Assembly: GCA_963924555.1 (NCBI GenBank)
Contig: OZ004583.1
Location: 2,947,501-3,011,500 of the forward strand
Source: Crambe crambe
Taxonomy: Eukaryota; Porifera; Demospongiae; Poecilosclerida; Crambeidae
DNA: 64,000 bases
Direction: 5' to 3'
The notes beneath the pieces were generated by a model. The model saw nothing but the letters and a program-made list of their open reading frames with translations. It made no database searches and was not told where the DNA came from. The translations under genes and the position numbers were made by a program. Positions 12,601 to 23,591 of the stretch are shown here, piece by piece (position 1 is the first letter of the stretch; the number at the start of each line of letters is the position of its first letter).

Positions 12601-13795
12601 TCACAATACAACACATTCGAAGAAGACATGGGTTCACAGTAATCGTGGCAATAATCCGTGTTTCTTTTCAAGCCAAGTCTTGTTTGAGTTTTCAGTCCTC
12701 ACCAACTATCAGCGTCTCAAATTCTTCAAGAGGCGTATTGCTCAAGCTGACTTCATGAAGTCTGATGAAATTCCGCTATCCATCTTCCTTGCCCACTGCT
12801 CTTTTAGTACGTCTTCTTCTGAGTATGTGGAGGTCGAAACTTGTGTCATAACAAGCAACTATGCTGTGTATTTGCTGTCCGATATTGATAATATTCAGCA
12901 GTGGTTGGATGGAGGTGGAGTCACTTCGTTCCAACGAGCAGGCCTCTTGGATCCCAAGAATTCCAATCAAGTCCGATGCTTTTATCGATTGTGGTTGAGA
13001 GAGATAAAACAGGTTGATGTTGGTGTATTTTATGCTTCCATAGCAGTGACAGTGAAAGAATCTGACACTCCTCTCTTTACGATTCACACCGAAAATCCGT
13101 CAGCTAGTGTTTCGTTTTTGAGTGCACTTTCGTGTGTAGTTGAGCTCCATGACACTGTGGAAGAAAAAGAAATGGATAATTTGTTATCTGATTATGACCT
13201 GGTGATTGACACAGTTAAAACCGACACAAAGAAAGAAGTGAAAGACAAACAGCAAAGGGTGGAGTTCATGTATCACTCTGAAGATAGCATTTATAAACTA
13301 AAGAAAGCCATGGTGAACATCAGTCCTGCTATCAAAAAGGGCATGCCTAGAGATACTTGCTATGACACCTTGCAGATTCTCTACCAGCAAGTCATGCTTT
13401 TAGTGGAGGAGCTACGGATTCGAGACTTCCTCACTTTGCGATATTGCCCTCACTTGGTCTTCTTGACAAATTACGGTATCTATGTATGCTTAAATGAGGC
13501 AGGCGAGAGGTGTTCTCCATCCATCATGGATCCTTCCAAGCTAACCGTCAAAAAATGGTGCCACATTGATTTAGTGGAGCGACTTTACGTGGCGAGTCCT
13601 TTGACCTCTCAGTATTCCTGCTACAATATCATCATCTACCTCCGCAGCATCCATCGAGCGTCTCTATCTTCAGAAGACTCTAACTCTCTCTCCCTTCTTG
13701 TTCAGAATTCAGAGTTGCTGAACTGTTTCTTGTATCACTTTTCCCTTATGTATCGTGAAAGATGTGGCAAGCAGATATCTGTTACCAGAGATTAA
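3..13795 (+). CDS. STK11IP: STK11IP/nischarin-family leucine-rich-repeat protein (5' end outside window)
   Basis: Spliced exons read by hand: 3-170, 549-722, 3235-3303, 3449-3575, 3722-3780, 4836-4964, 6307-6384, 6748-6808, 6868-6974, 7254-7345, 7666-7750 (its 3' junction is uncertain in phase), 8074-8279, 8430-8610 and 9943-13795. The first half encodes leucine-rich repeats (LERLDLSYNYIEEV, LRVLDLSHNKI, IQYLDLSNNQI, LEKLLLKGNPL) followed by LDGK and a basic linker. Exons 8074-8610 encode a PH-like domain. The large last exon has a Ser-rich repeat region and then several PH-like segments with the family pattern (VIISDKGIYLLEV; VDVGVF). The order LRR, WL motif, PH-like middle domain and PH-like C-terminus matches LKB1-interacting protein 1 as I remember it; the C-terminal half also aligns with nischarin. 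Family known roles: LKB1 binding, or integrin/Rac endosomal scaffolding. Assignment to STK11IP rather than nischarin is moderately sure. The N-terminus is cut by the window edge. Confidence 0.7.
1124..2932 (-). CDS. POT/PTR-family (SLC15-like) transporter, intronless, nested in intron
   Basis: A single open frame of 602 residues begins with a Lys/Ser-rich cytosolic N-terminus and has about 12 hydrophobic segments, as expected of a major-facilitator protein. Signatures resembling proton-dependent oligopeptide transporters are ADIKFGRYKTI near residues 90-100, the sequence KYGGPHTIEEVEDVKAFLGI in the central loop, and SQSPYSMKGLLIGIFF near residue 510, which resembles the conserved APYSMKGLL stretch of PTR proteins. 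Family members couple proton influx to uptake of di/tripeptides or other small solutes across the plasma or lysosomal membrane; the substrate here is unknown. The gene lies antisense inside the intron between the host exons ending at 722 and beginning at 3235. Lack of introns could mean a retrocopy; no poly-A tract or target duplication was seen. Confidence 0.8.
   Translation of the reverse strand: MKRQGSEASSLLPKPASLTAAKSTHNRHYRKGCLTSKPASLILFWNFSILLSYNLLFNIKNFLISTNSTTYQDFIPIIFAVVAIVLFISPLAGLLADIKFGRYKTISCSSFIITSMLCCIPIYSIGFIIGNEIHTLPKLFTGRYLILAVFGLAHITTILISNTIFITNAIGFGMDQLHDSPTQDSFLYIHWYVWSDYVSISISEVTWTLLFYDSHSYYIDSIRIAGLTAMGLSFCTVLLVLIISMCVIRKTKRWFLIEHGGVNPYKLVYRVIRFAWKHKIPVQRSAFTYCEDELPSRLDLGKQKYGGPHTIEEVEDVKAFLGILKVLIATGPIFMLKVASEAMLPIFTTHGNIFFHKSTSHHTYGDLVHTGGPLRYIFITSGLLSPLLVVLCIPLHLFVIRPFVLPHVPGMLKTIMMRIGLGLLLVILSLLCTLAMDVIVHKETDYQCMFIVNSSTLNYYYINTTTHSYLYQNVYFLTAEHALSALCNMLIDIAVLEFICSQSPYSMKGLLIGIFFSTRILFQALTLVVTIPFAKFWESQRYSLTCGTSFYLTNVGIGVVTFVVFAWVAKNYKYRARDESPNIHKFAEDYYSKTYRSLQVNV
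3612..3687 (+). repeat. (CT)n microsatellite forming an intron's polypyrimidine tract
   Basis: About 38 CT units are followed by C-rich sequence and the acceptor AG at 3720-3721. The host intron is only 146 nt (3576-3721), so the microsatellite and its C-rich tail make up most of it and serve as the polypyrimidine tract for the LRR exon 3722-3780. Confidence 0.9.
3891..4669. mobile_element. Non-autonomous DNA transposon, 779 bp, 10-bp TSD (MULE-like)
   Basis: The ends are inverted repeats that begin gggtgtctagattc and continue into GGAATGGAATACTGG motifs; the right end is the reverse complement. The element is flanked by the direct repeat gtctaaagtc (3881-3890 and 4670-4679), a 10-bp target duplication in the size range of Mutator-like elements. 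No transposase frame is visible. It sits in the intron between the exons ending at 3780 and starting at 4836. Confidence 0.75.
5157..5745. repeat. Higher-order tandem repeat
   Basis: A unit of roughly 65 bp (tatgaaaccttgggtttgag, aatattgaacccaatg, aacatttgcccttccctttc) recurs along the stretch. A larger block of about 215 bp (5300-5515) is repeated at 5517-5730 with few changes. It lies in an intron (4965-6306). Small reverse-strand frames here are by-products of the repeat. Confidence 0.85.
8772..9035. repeat. 46-bp tandem minisatellite
   Basis: The unit starts atgtactttgacctcctact and ends near ctattagtaat. Starts at 8772, 8818, 8864 and 8910 give a period of 46 bp, followed by shortened copies to about 9035. 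Intronic. Confidence 0.85.
9099..9856. mobile_element. Non-autonomous DNA transposon, 758 bp, long TIRs, 10-bp TSD
   Basis: The terminal inverted repeats exceed 60 bp: the left end reads tagcctcgtacccaggcc and continues to tccactgtttgcgcgtgcgc, and the right end is its near-exact reverse complement. Each arm contains its own small palindrome around aaggcct/agggcct. Flanking copies of atgtacacat at 9089-9098 and 9857-9866 are a 10-bp target duplication, again MULE-like. It is inserted in the last intron of the LRR gene (8611-9942). A tiny relic with the same tagcctcg ends occurs at 63165-63207. Confidence 0.8.
10000..10470 (+). repeat. In-frame coding tandem repeat (NSLTDSGSQHRGSPSPHRGR units)
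   Basis: Six units encode NSLTDSGSQHRGSPSPHRG with or without a RQTDIGP spacer. Units are mostly 84 bp; the first is 66 bp because the spacer is missing. The region is Ser/Pro/His/Arg-rich and likely disordered, and SPSP is a possible phosphorylation target. All copies remain in frame. Confidence 0.9.
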
Positions 13796-13901
13796 ATTTG
13801 ATCAACATAAACTTTTTGATTTTTGAATTAGTTTTTTTTGTTTGTTTTTTGTTTTCATATGTATATTATACCCTTTTTAATTTTCGTGGAATGGTACATG
13901 T

Positions 13902-13907
13902 AATAAA
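13902..13907 (+). promoter_or_regulatory. Candidate AATAAA polyadenylation signal
   Basis: AATAAA lies 107 nt after the stop of the LRR gene and about 60 nt before the start codon of the BPI-like gene, so transcript end and next promoter must share 173 bp. Confidence 0.5.
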
Positions 13908-13968
13908 TACTCTGGTAAAGGGTGACTTTTCATTTAGTGCGCATGCGCAATTAGCAGACTGCTGAGTG

Positions 13969-16900
13969 ATGGCTTCTCATCTCTCTCTTATTTGTTTCGT
14001 ACTGGCTTTCTATGGCGGTCTGGCAGTAAATCCAGGATTTAGGATCGGCATCACTAGCAAAGGACTTGATTATGGTGAGAGCCCAATCATTTTGATCTAG
14101 CTAGGACTCAGGGCTAATAGCTTGATCAGTGGCTAAGTCCTAGCCCTAGCCCTAGCCGAAGCTTTCATAGGTACAGTCATGTATCATTATGGTGCAATAA
14201 TAATTAGTTTCACTGCTATATAGGTTGTGGGTAGGATTGACTTTTTCTGTTTCTTACAGTTCTGACGGTTGGAATTCCTATTTTGGAGAAGGCTCTCTCC
14301 ACCACTAAAATTCCGGATATCTCGGGAGATGCAGATACTCCCATTGGTAGCATTGAATATTCTTTATCAAAGTACATAGATACACTCAACTTGATGTGAT
14401 AGATACACTGTTTAAGCCAAGGCTATTCCGTGGGGTAATTTCAAATGGTTCAAAACTCCTTGAACTTATGAGCTCTATTTTGAAAGATATTATATAATAT
14501 TCTACTATTATAGATCCTCCAACTTTGAGCTCTCAACTATTTGGAATTACCCGCTGTTCGGAATAGCCCCGCTTTACCTTTTGAAAAAATAATTATACTG
14601 TTAATAAATCTTTTTATATGGTAGAATTATACTAACTTGTTGGAAAATGGGGCTGAGATTTAATGTAGAGATAGCCACAACCATTATTGGAACAAACACT
14701 ACAGAAGTTTGGCATGTGGAACTGCCACATATTAGGCCAGGTGGGTATATGAATTTGACCTTACAGCATCAAGTTGGGACCACTCTCCATTCCCACCTAC
14801 TCCCTTAAATCTGGTGACAAAGGATTGGAGCTTCAGGCCTCTGGTATTGCCATCAAAGCTTCTGCTGACTGGCACTATAAGAAAAAACATTTGTAAGTTC
14901 AACTCCTTATAAGCACTAACTGTAGAGCTAATAATTCCAAGATCTCATACAACCATTATATCTGGGTGCATTACACTGTAGCAAAACCTTATTTTTACTT
15001 AGCAGGGATATGAATTATGAGTTAATGCAGGTGTCAGCTTTGTACTTGAAGGCACTCAATCATACTTTATACTCTTTATTCAAAATAGCCCTGAAATTTC
15101 GGACCATGGGAGTTGTGATATATCTGTGAGCAGTGTGTCCCTCTCTGTCGGGGTCACTTTGGGGGTTGACACAGCTGGACATCCGACTCTCTCTGCCACT
15201 GGATGCAATATAGGCATCGGCCATCTAGATGTCAAGTTTCATGGAGGAGCAAGGTATGTAGCTACTAATTATTATAGTCTAGTTATTTTCTCACATGGCT
15301 TTAACTCTTAAATGTGAGAATGTTTTAATTGAGGTAACTGCTATCTACTTAGATTCTGTGCATGTATAAGTGTGTGTAAGTATTATTATTATAATCTCAT
15401 TTGCCTTATTTTTCAGTTGGTTGTACAACCTTTTTGCCAGCACTATAGCCAATAGCCTTAAAGGGAGCATACAACATCAGGTACACGAGACAATGCATGT
15501 ATCTATCCAATTCATAGCTTATATACGTACGTAGTAGTCCCAAGTAGAATTGATCCCAAGTAAAATATTACAGTAGACTCTCCATTAACGGACACTTCCA
15601 ACAGCAGACATTACCTAATAATGGACATTGCTTTGTGCACCAACTGAAATCCCTATCCTACAATGTATTAACAACACCCAAAGAGCGGACACCTCCCAGT
15701 TCTGGACAACGGACAGTGGAGCTTGCGCCAAACGATCTAGCCCTATATAAATTCTATCCTGAATAACGGGCCACCTCATTTGAATATTGACAATGAATTA
15801 TATATACAATGATAATGTGTTTCGATCTTAGTCTAGAGCAGTTCACAATCCACCAGCGATTGTATGATCTCCAGGAGTCTTGTAATACTCCCAAGGTCCA
15901 TAGAGTTTATAAGTGCACGGAACTTCCATGCCATAACTGGCTCCACGATTAATACAATTGCCAATTACTTCGGCAAAACCTTTATTGCTGTCTCTCTTGA
16001 GGAAGTTTGATAGCAGAGAGCTAATATTATAAGGAACATGTCCAACTATATCAGTTTCCTTCATAATCGCTACAGCTGATTTGTCCTTTATATTATGTGG
16101 TTCGCGTCTTAGAAGCAGTACTTGTCTTTATAAACATGGTAACCTCTAATGTAGGAGTTAAACTCTGCGACTTCCAGGCCAGAACTTTGAGGTGGCTGAG
16201 AGGCCATTGGCGGCAAGCAGCTGTTTGTTGAGTCCACGCGTGATAGTCCACATGCGTTCGAACATAATGGCAATAACTCCCCAATAAAGGACATAACCCT
16301 GAATAGCAGACCAGAGGCTTGTATCCCAAAGTGTCCGCAATTTGGAGAGTCTACTGTAGATGCATTCATCTTTGGGCACTTTTTAAACTTTGGCTATGAC
16401 TGCTAGTGCGTGGCCATGCACGGTCTGGAATTTTAGTGTAGAGGATATAGTCTACCATTACAGAACACATGACAGAAGCTGCCTGTACACCAGGACAACC
16501 AGCCATGTATCTAAAACAAGTTTGTAGTTTTCAGCAAGGGAAAAGCTCTATAGTAATAACAAAACTGAAAGTGGTACATGTATGTGGTGGATTCTTCCAC
16601 CTAATAGCTATTATAGCTTCATTCTTTGTTGTAAATGGTGACATAATTAGCTATCAGCTACTTTCTTAGTCTTTGGGTAACAGCACTCATCTTAGAAGTA
16701 ATTTATTTTGTTGTAGTTGTGTGATGCAGCAGTTAAAGAGATTAACACAGATGGCAACAAAGCATTGGAAACTCTACCTAGTGAGTTAGCAAGCTAGCTA
16801 CAAATGTAGACAGACATGTACATTGTGTGATTACTATAATCTGTTGCAGTTGAGATCAAAATTGACTCCACTGCTCAGGTGAACTATGCCCTGGTTAGTG

Positions 16901-19894
16901 CACCAGCATTCACTAGCTCGTATGTTGAGACCAACCACAAGGTACATAATTAGGCCATAGAACAGTTTAGCCATCATTAATTTCAATGCTATAGGATCCA
17001 AATTCCAGTTATCGAGAATTTTTTTGCAAGTGATATTCTATACTTGAATTTAGTTCACCCTTTCTGCCATTGAAATCCCTTTGATTATAATCGAAAAGCA
17101 CCTTGTATCAAACATTTGATTTGTACTAACTGATATTCTCCTAGGGGGAGTTTGTGTCTGTTTCCAAACCAGTTGAGGCTCCTATGAGTCCTGTAGCTCT
17201 ACCTGCTATATCCAAGACTGACAGAATGTTGTATGTGTGGTTCACAGACTATGTGGCCAATACTGCTGGCTTCGTGTACTACACTGCTGGGAAACTAGCT
17301 TATAATGTCACTCCAGATATGGTATGTACGTACATTACACAGATGTATTATGTGATAGCCCCTCCCCCTTCCCCTCCCAATTTAACTTTCTCAAAAATTT
17401 CATTGTTCCAAACTTCTCTTCTCCCCTGTGTTCTGTAAAAGTTGGACTACCTCAACTTCAAAATGTTAGCTTCTGCTCATGAGTTATGGAGATAAATTTT
17501 TATGAAGAAATGGGAAAACTGATACTTGGGGTTGTCATGCACCTACCTTCATATTTAACGTGGACCCCTTCAGAGTTTTTCATCCATTCTTGGCCATGTG
17601 CTTTTCTCACTTTTCAGATTCCTAGCAGCAGTCCATTGAAGCTGAATACATCATCCTTCAAGCTGATATTGCCTCAGGTAGGTGTAATGCTAGAAATACT
17701 AACTGCTAGTCATGCACTGGCCTTTTACCAACCATTAAGGAAGTAGCTATCCGACCAAAAAGAATGCATCATACGTATTATAGAGAGAATGACAACACTT
17801 TACTCTCTGTCTATACTAATAGTTGTACAATACTTATCCAAATATGGCGATGGTGATGGACCTTCAAGCCCACAATCCTCCTAATTTGGTCATCTCTCCT
17901 AGCAGTGTCAACCTCACTGTCCAAAGTTATGTCAATGTGTCTGTCATGGATCCGACCACCAAAACCAACAAGTCTGCATTCAGTATAGGATTGGTACGTA
18001 ATGGGATTGATACATAATAGGTAAACCAACAAGTCTGCAGTCAGTGGGGGATTAATGATAATTAATATGTAACCTCAGTTTGCAGTCAGTGTGGGATACA
18101 CACCGTACTAGGGAGTTAGCTGGATAAATTCTACTGTGTAAGAAATTAAAGTTTTCTTTGCATGACTTCCTTGAGTAAACTGAGCTCGCCCCACAATGCT
18201 TGCATTTCCCTGGTAAGTCTGCATTCAGTTTGGATTATGATTGCATCTCTTATTACTTTTTGCAGACAATTCACTGTGATGTGAAGGTATGGGTCCAAGC
18301 TAAGAATGGGAAAGAGCTGATTGGTGGAAATGCAACATTTTTGAGGTATAACTTGAGTTTTGTATCCAGTGATGGAGGGAGTTCATGCATACATGTGGGG
18401 ACATTACAGTGAGATAGTCCTGGAAAGAGTACATCCAGATATGATACCTGATGATAGTCCTAATCCAATTGCTCTTCATTTTGTGTTCAATGTTAATCTA
18501 CAGCTCACTTAGTTTTATTATTTTCGTACTATCTAATACAGTAACCTCTTGTTTATTGCTTATACAGAGCAGAATTAGGTCTGATATTTTCCAGTATTGG
18601 ACAATTTGATGTACGTAAGCATCTGATGATCTACATACTTCATTATTCACTCTTAATTTATTTGTATCAGGTTACTCTGCTCCAAACTGCAATGAATCTA
18701 TTGAGTACTGGAGTGATTGTCCCTCTTATCAATGGTACGTATATCTATCATAACCTATGCCCAAACTAGCTATTGCTAAAAAAAATTTGGACTCATAATA
18801 TCATCATTATGCAACTTATATCCAAGTCTTAATTCCCTCTAGCTAATCCATCTGATAAGTGTCCTGATATCAGAGGTGTGGCCTCAAAATTCACAGGAAG
18901 CATCCATTAAGATTATACGTACTAGAAATTTGGTCCAAATAGTCCAGATAGAAATTTCTTGAGTATATAATATTTAAATTATAATTATGGCTAAAAGCAT
19001 CATGTTTGTATGTCACATCTGTAACCATGTACGTAGAAACCGTCTAACTAGTTTTCTCTTCCTCTTCACATGCAGGCTATATCAACCCTGGATTTGAAAT
19101 CCCTATGTTTGATGGGATTTCTTTCCTCAATGCTAACATCACTCTGGGAGATGTAAGTAGCTAGCTACACCTATACCTACGTACAGAACAATAATATGTA
19201 ATTCACTTACTTACTGTGGCTATATAGCCAAACTTAATTGGATGTAAGAACAGATCAGGAAACCAAGGTTAACCAGATTCAAATGGCTTCTTGCTTCACA
19301 ACTGTTACAGTAGCTACTAGACAAATGCAATTGCATTGTGGGGTGAGCCTGAGCTGGCAAGGGTGAAACAGTGAGAATGGCCTCTCTTTCTGAAGACAAT
19401 CTGCATTCTCTGAGCCTCCATGGCTTCTCTTTCCTCAGTATATTATGGTCCCTAATACCACAAATCAATATACTGTTACACCTCTATAGCTATAGGAGAT
19501 AAGAATTCTGCATGAATTTCCTTACCTAATATTCTCTTTTCCTAGCTATGTGTGTATGCGTACATCATGCCCCCAATAGTACCTATTCCAGCTTCATCTT
19601 CCTATATTTTAATTAAGGCCAAGCTTGTTGAAGGTTTGACTGTATTATCCTTCTTACATGCAATTTATGCCGAAGAATCAGCTTGAGCTAGCTAGTACAG
19701 CTCTCTAATAGAGAGATGGTTATATACAGCTGAGTATTTACCTATCCTCTAAAGCCTTGAGTTAAGAAAACAGACTCCTTTAGGAGTAGCTATGAACTAG
19801 CTACCAGAACCTCTAATGTTCCCTGCCAATCTTATTCTTGCAGCACTATGTCGTGGTGAGCACAGACGTCAACTATAAACCAACATCCATGTGA
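13969..19894 (+). CDS. BPI/LBP-family lipid-binding protein, complete, 15 exons
   Basis: Exons: 13969-14074, 14260-14371, 14767-14892, 15089-15253, 15417-15480, 16717-16780, 16850-16941, 17145-17321, 17618-17677, 17823-17993, 18266-18345, 18568-18610, 18671-18734, 19076-19152 and 19844-19894. They sum to 1452 nt with all phases closing, giving 483 aa, close to vertebrate BPI/LBP length. A signal peptide (LSLICFVLAFYGGLAV) is followed by NPGFRIGITSKGLDY, the classic mature start. Two Cys in LSATGC and LCDAAV correspond to the conserved BPI disulphide. The second half has KTDRMLYVWFTDYVANTAGF and ends GDHYVVVSTDVNYKP. The family has two tubular lipid-binding barrels; vertebrate members bind lipopolysaccharide or transfer lipids and are secreted. 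Ligand here is unknown. A decayed partial copy lies at 35012-38457. Confidence 0.9.
15571..16356. mobile_element. Tigger/pogo-like non-autonomous transposon
   Basis: Ends read cagtagactctcca and, on the right, the reverse complement tggagagtctactg, flanked by TA on both sides (15569-15570 and 16357-16358). The subterminal repeats of the type aacggacac/gcggaca are typical of pogo/Tigger relatives. No transposase frame is present. It sits in the BPI-like gene's intron 5 (15481-16716). Confidence 0.75.
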
Positions 19895-20094
19895 ACTATT
19901 ATTTAAATTTTAGTGTGTCTAAGTGTGTAGTAGGAACATGTAGCAATAGAGCACTATTATAGCTAGCTACATAAAATTATTCTGTAAGAAATTCAGTACA
20001 GTGCTATAGCTCTTATAAAAAAACTTGTGCAAAAATGAATTATACAAATGAATTTATACCACAGTTAGTTATAGTGAATTAAACCATGTTAGTA

Positions 20095-20196
20095 TGAAAG
20101 GAAAAAAAATATGCTGAATAAAAAGGCCATGTAGGGTTAGTCTGTACAGACTAACCCTACATGGCCTTTTTATTCAGCATATTTTTTTTCCTTTCA
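20095..20196. repeat. Perfect 102-bp palindrome (hairpin MITE)
   Basis: Two 51-bp arms are exact reverse complements around the centre gtctgtacagac, with outer ends tgaaagg and cctttca. It interrupts sequence that is continuous in the second BPI copy (near 40550), so it inserted in this copy only or was lost from the other. Confidence 0.9.
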
Positions 20197-21618
20197 CTTG
20201 TTTGTTTACTTTTTATATGACCTCATTTTTAATTAGAGAGGCTAGGCTAGCTAGGTACTGGTTGGCACGCACGTACATGCACAGACGCTCGTGCGTGATA
20301 AATGACATCATTAATTCCAAAATGGCCGACATAGTATCGTTTGTAATGAAAAGTCGTTCGATATGACTGATTATTTGGGAGGAAGACTGTGTGGATAACG
20401 ATGGTAAAAGCACATTGTGTGATTATAACTGCACAATTTGATATGAATTTGATAGTCGTATGTGAAAGGATCATGGAGTTACAGCCATCAAAGAAGATGA
20501 TGATGATGAACGAATCATAAAAATTTTAGATTTAGACAGCGGCTGGTGCTGATTGTTGATGGTGTTCTGGAGGAGTTTGAGCGGACATATCATCCTCTGC
20601 ATTATTTTCCAGATGTAAGAAGTTTAGTTGAGCCTGTAGCAAGAATAGAAGAAATACAGAGAGTCCAGTTTGTATTGTTCTAATGAGAGAAGCCATGCCC
20701 ATTCCACTGAAACCCTGCTACCGCACTCTCTGATAAGAGCTATAACAATCTAATATAGCCTGCACCCACAGAAAATCTGTGACAATATTACGTATTTTAC
20801 ACTTGGCTGGTTTCTTCTAGCTAAGCCTAGCTATGCTGTCCTTCAGTGAGGCCTTTCCTATGCAGTTTCTGGCACCCTGCTTGCTGTTTAGGCTTGCTGC
20901 AGTGTTTGGCTCCCTGCATTGGCCTAGGCCCCTTGCTTGTATCTTTGCCAGCTTGCAGCAGTGTAGCCTCGGCCCCAGGCACTCTTTGCAACCTGTCTAA
21001 AAGAGAGCCTGCATCAGTTGTTCATGCTAGCCTTGAAATTCTTAGGCCGTATAATATTATATTCCTCATGCACTCTCCGTAAATGGATGTTTATCCATTG
21101 AAAAAATAATCTGAGCACCAAACAATAAAACCAGCCTAAAGATAGTCTTTTTGAGCATAAGTAGCTACTAGCGAATGGTATACAATATACATTTGATGTT
21201 TGGATTCATTTACAAACACAGGAGTTGGTGAGGTAAGTTAGAAGTTAGAATTACAGTATAGCTAAGGCAGTTCAAAATTAATAGCTTGTTTAATGGATTT
21301 TTTCGCCTTTCATTCAGGCAGGCAGGTCAAAATAAACTTTAACATACACTTGAATACTACTTGTTTATCCCAGTATACTATGAATTATATAATACTATAA
21401 TGGTCAACGTTGTTCTACTGTACAAATGTATACAAAGATATACTAGGATATACAAGTTTTAATATTTTTGATTTTGTCAGGGAAATTCGTTAAACAATTT
21501 GAACTGCCTAAAGATAGAATGATATCAGTGATTAGCTATGACACAACTAAAATGCTCACAGTAAAATATGGTGATATAAGATTTGGGGGAAGCCAATCTT
21601 GTTGGATATTACTATTAT
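20197..21618. other. Intergenic, no gene supported
   Basis: No convincing exon chain. A short open stretch ending ...HPLHYFPD before a GT at about 20610 could be an orphan exon remnant but has no partner. Near 20720-20741 is a fragment of the interspersed element described at 23592-23845. Confidence 0.4.
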
Positions 21619-21681
21619 TATGAGCGCAAAAAATTTCTTCTAAATAAAAGGGATAGCCATAAAATTCAGCTGCATTCCTAT

Positions 21682-21958
21682 CAGGGTTTCATCTACTGGG
21701 GGGGTGCAGGGGGGAAGCTTCCCCCCAAACCCTCAATCTTCCCCCCCAAACTAACCAACTTCCCCAAGGCTACTTCCTTTGGTGACCAAAGGTTGTTACA
21801 TGTAGTCACTAAAGGGAGTAATTAAGGACCAATTTCAGATTAGTAAATATTTTTGGCTCATGTGGGAGGGGGTACACCCCCTCCTGCACACTCTGATCGG
21901 TGAGCTTCCCTCCCCCCCCCCCCCCCCCCCCAAGATGAAAATCCTAGATGAAACCCTG
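21682..21958. mobile_element. Nested CAG...CTG element with 5-bp TSD
   Basis: Inverted ends cagggtttcatcta / tagatgaaaccctg are flanked by cctat at 21677-21681 and 21959-21963. It contains G- and C-homopolymers (about 22 C near 21910-21931). Inserted inside the composite MITE. Confidence 0.75.
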
Positions 21959-22036
21959 CCTATCACTCCTAGCCCTCCTAATTTTAATAACCACGCCTCC
22001 CAACTTAAATCCTTACTCTTCACTCCTAAGGAGGCC

Positions 22037-22433
22037 TAGGAGTGAAGTAGGAATAGTAGTTTTGTAATAATATTATTGCTGTGATTCTTGAGTTTGGTGA
22101 TGGGTACGGGTAAGGGGTTACTTGACTCACTTATTCCTGAAGGGGGAGTGAAGAGTAGGGATTTAAGTTGGGAGGCACGGCTATTGAAATTAGGAGGGCT
22201 ATAGGAGTGATAGGAATGCAGCTGAATTTTATGGCTTAGGAGTGAAGTAGGAATAGTAGTTTTGTAATAATATTATTGCTGTGATTCTTGAGTTTGGTGA
22301 TGGGTACGGGTAAGGGGTTACTTGACTCACTTATTGCTGAAGGGGGAGTGAAGAGTAGGGATTTAAGTTGGGAGGCGTGGTTATTGAAATTAGGAGGGCT
22401 AGGAGTGACAGGAATGCAGCTGAATTTTATGGC
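22037..22433. repeat. 200-bp direct duplication inside MITE
   Basis: Two copies starting at 22037 and 22237 (taggagtgaagtaggaatag) are nearly identical, and a partial inverted copy lies at about 21960-22030. Confidence 0.85.
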
Positions 22434-22731
22434 TATCCCTACTTCACTTTTTATTTAGAAGAAATTTTTGCGCTCACTTGTTTCCATTCTTTTTCTTTGT
22501 AATTAGCTATTATATAGAAATTCATAACATAACCTTTTAAAATCTAATATTCCTCTTTTGTAAGTACGTAACACTGGATGTGGAAGATTATTGACAAAAT
22601 TTGTGTAGTTGGAGGTGCACACACTGGCATGATAAAGTGAGCAGACTAGCTATATGTACAGCCATGTAGGATGAGCATCTATACTGAGGAGTGGCCATCT
22701 GGCCAGAATAGATAGCTAGCTAAGCAATCAA

Positions 22732-22990
22732 CAGTGATGGATCCAGGATTTTTAAAAGGGGGGAGGCTCATGGTGAAATATTTGCACACTTGTGCGTGGA
22801 AAAAAATTTTTTTACCTGATCATGCCCACTTTGCCTAACCACACCCTTTTTAGGGAAACTGTGCCCACTTGATGCTTAGCCAGTCTGCAGCTAGCTAACT
22901 TGCAAACCATTGTAGCTAATTCTTATAAGTGGCCACACCAAAAAAAGGGGGGGCATGTGCCTGAAATGCCCCCTCCTAGATCCACCACTG
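22732..22990. mobile_element. hAT-like MITE, 5-bp TSD
   Basis: Ends cagtgatggatccagg and ctagatccaccactg are inverted repeats, with atcaa on both sides (22727-22731 and 22991-22995). CAG...CTG termini and a 5-bp duplication suggest a hAT-type origin. No coding capacity. Confidence 0.65.
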
Positions 22991-23591
22991 ATCAAAGTAC
23001 ATAATCTGCTGAGTACATAATCTGCTGCAGTCAAAGTAGCTACATAATCTAGCTAGATTTTGATATGATGCTGCAGTGATAAATTTTGGAGCCATCCCTA
23101 CTTAACAGTTTTATTTAGCTATAAGAAATTTTTTGCACTCACTTATTTCTTTGTAATTATATTTAGCTATAGCTATGACAATTCATTGAACACTTTCAGG
23201 ATATTTTGCAATGAATTTATCTTTTTGTTTTTTTGTAGCCTATAGCTGAAGTTTTGTTGTAGCCTATAGCTAGCTGAAGTTTTGTTGTCTTGAGGGAGGA
23301 GAGTATGACCACTTTGAAGGAGGGACTGCAGCATAAAAGCTTTATTGTAGAACACCGTCTGATCAGAATAACTAGCTAAACCAACCATTACATTTATATA
23401 ATGGCTGCTGAGATTTGGTTGTCTTGCTTGAGGGAGGAGAGTGTGGGGAGTATAGGCTATTGAAATCGTGCCTTTTTCCCGGAATGAAGCCTTTTTAGTT
23501 TAACAAATAGCAAAAGGCACGCCTGGAAGTAGCGCCAGAGTAGATCGCAACAATTTGAATGTAATAGCTGCAGCCAGTAAGTCAGTACGCT

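Larger units (their letters stand above)
21619..22482. mobile_element. Composite MITE with inverted ends and nested insertions
   Basis: Left end tgagcgcaaaaaatttcttc, with tagccataaaattcagctgc further in, is matched by the reverse complement at the right end (gcagctgaattttatggcta to gcgctca). Inside are a nested element (21682-21958) and a 200-bp direct repeat (22037-22433). Confidence 0.7.

Noticed and set aside
9943-13795. Treating the large last exon as a separate 1292-aa gene starting at 9917
   Set aside because: An acceptor AG at 9941-9942 joins in phase 2 to the exon ending at 8610, and the ATG upstream of the acceptor lies in intron sequence.
20846-21082. 78-aa open frame with a hydrophobic start
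   Set aside because: Low-complexity Leu/Cys/Pro composition, no partner exon, no domain.
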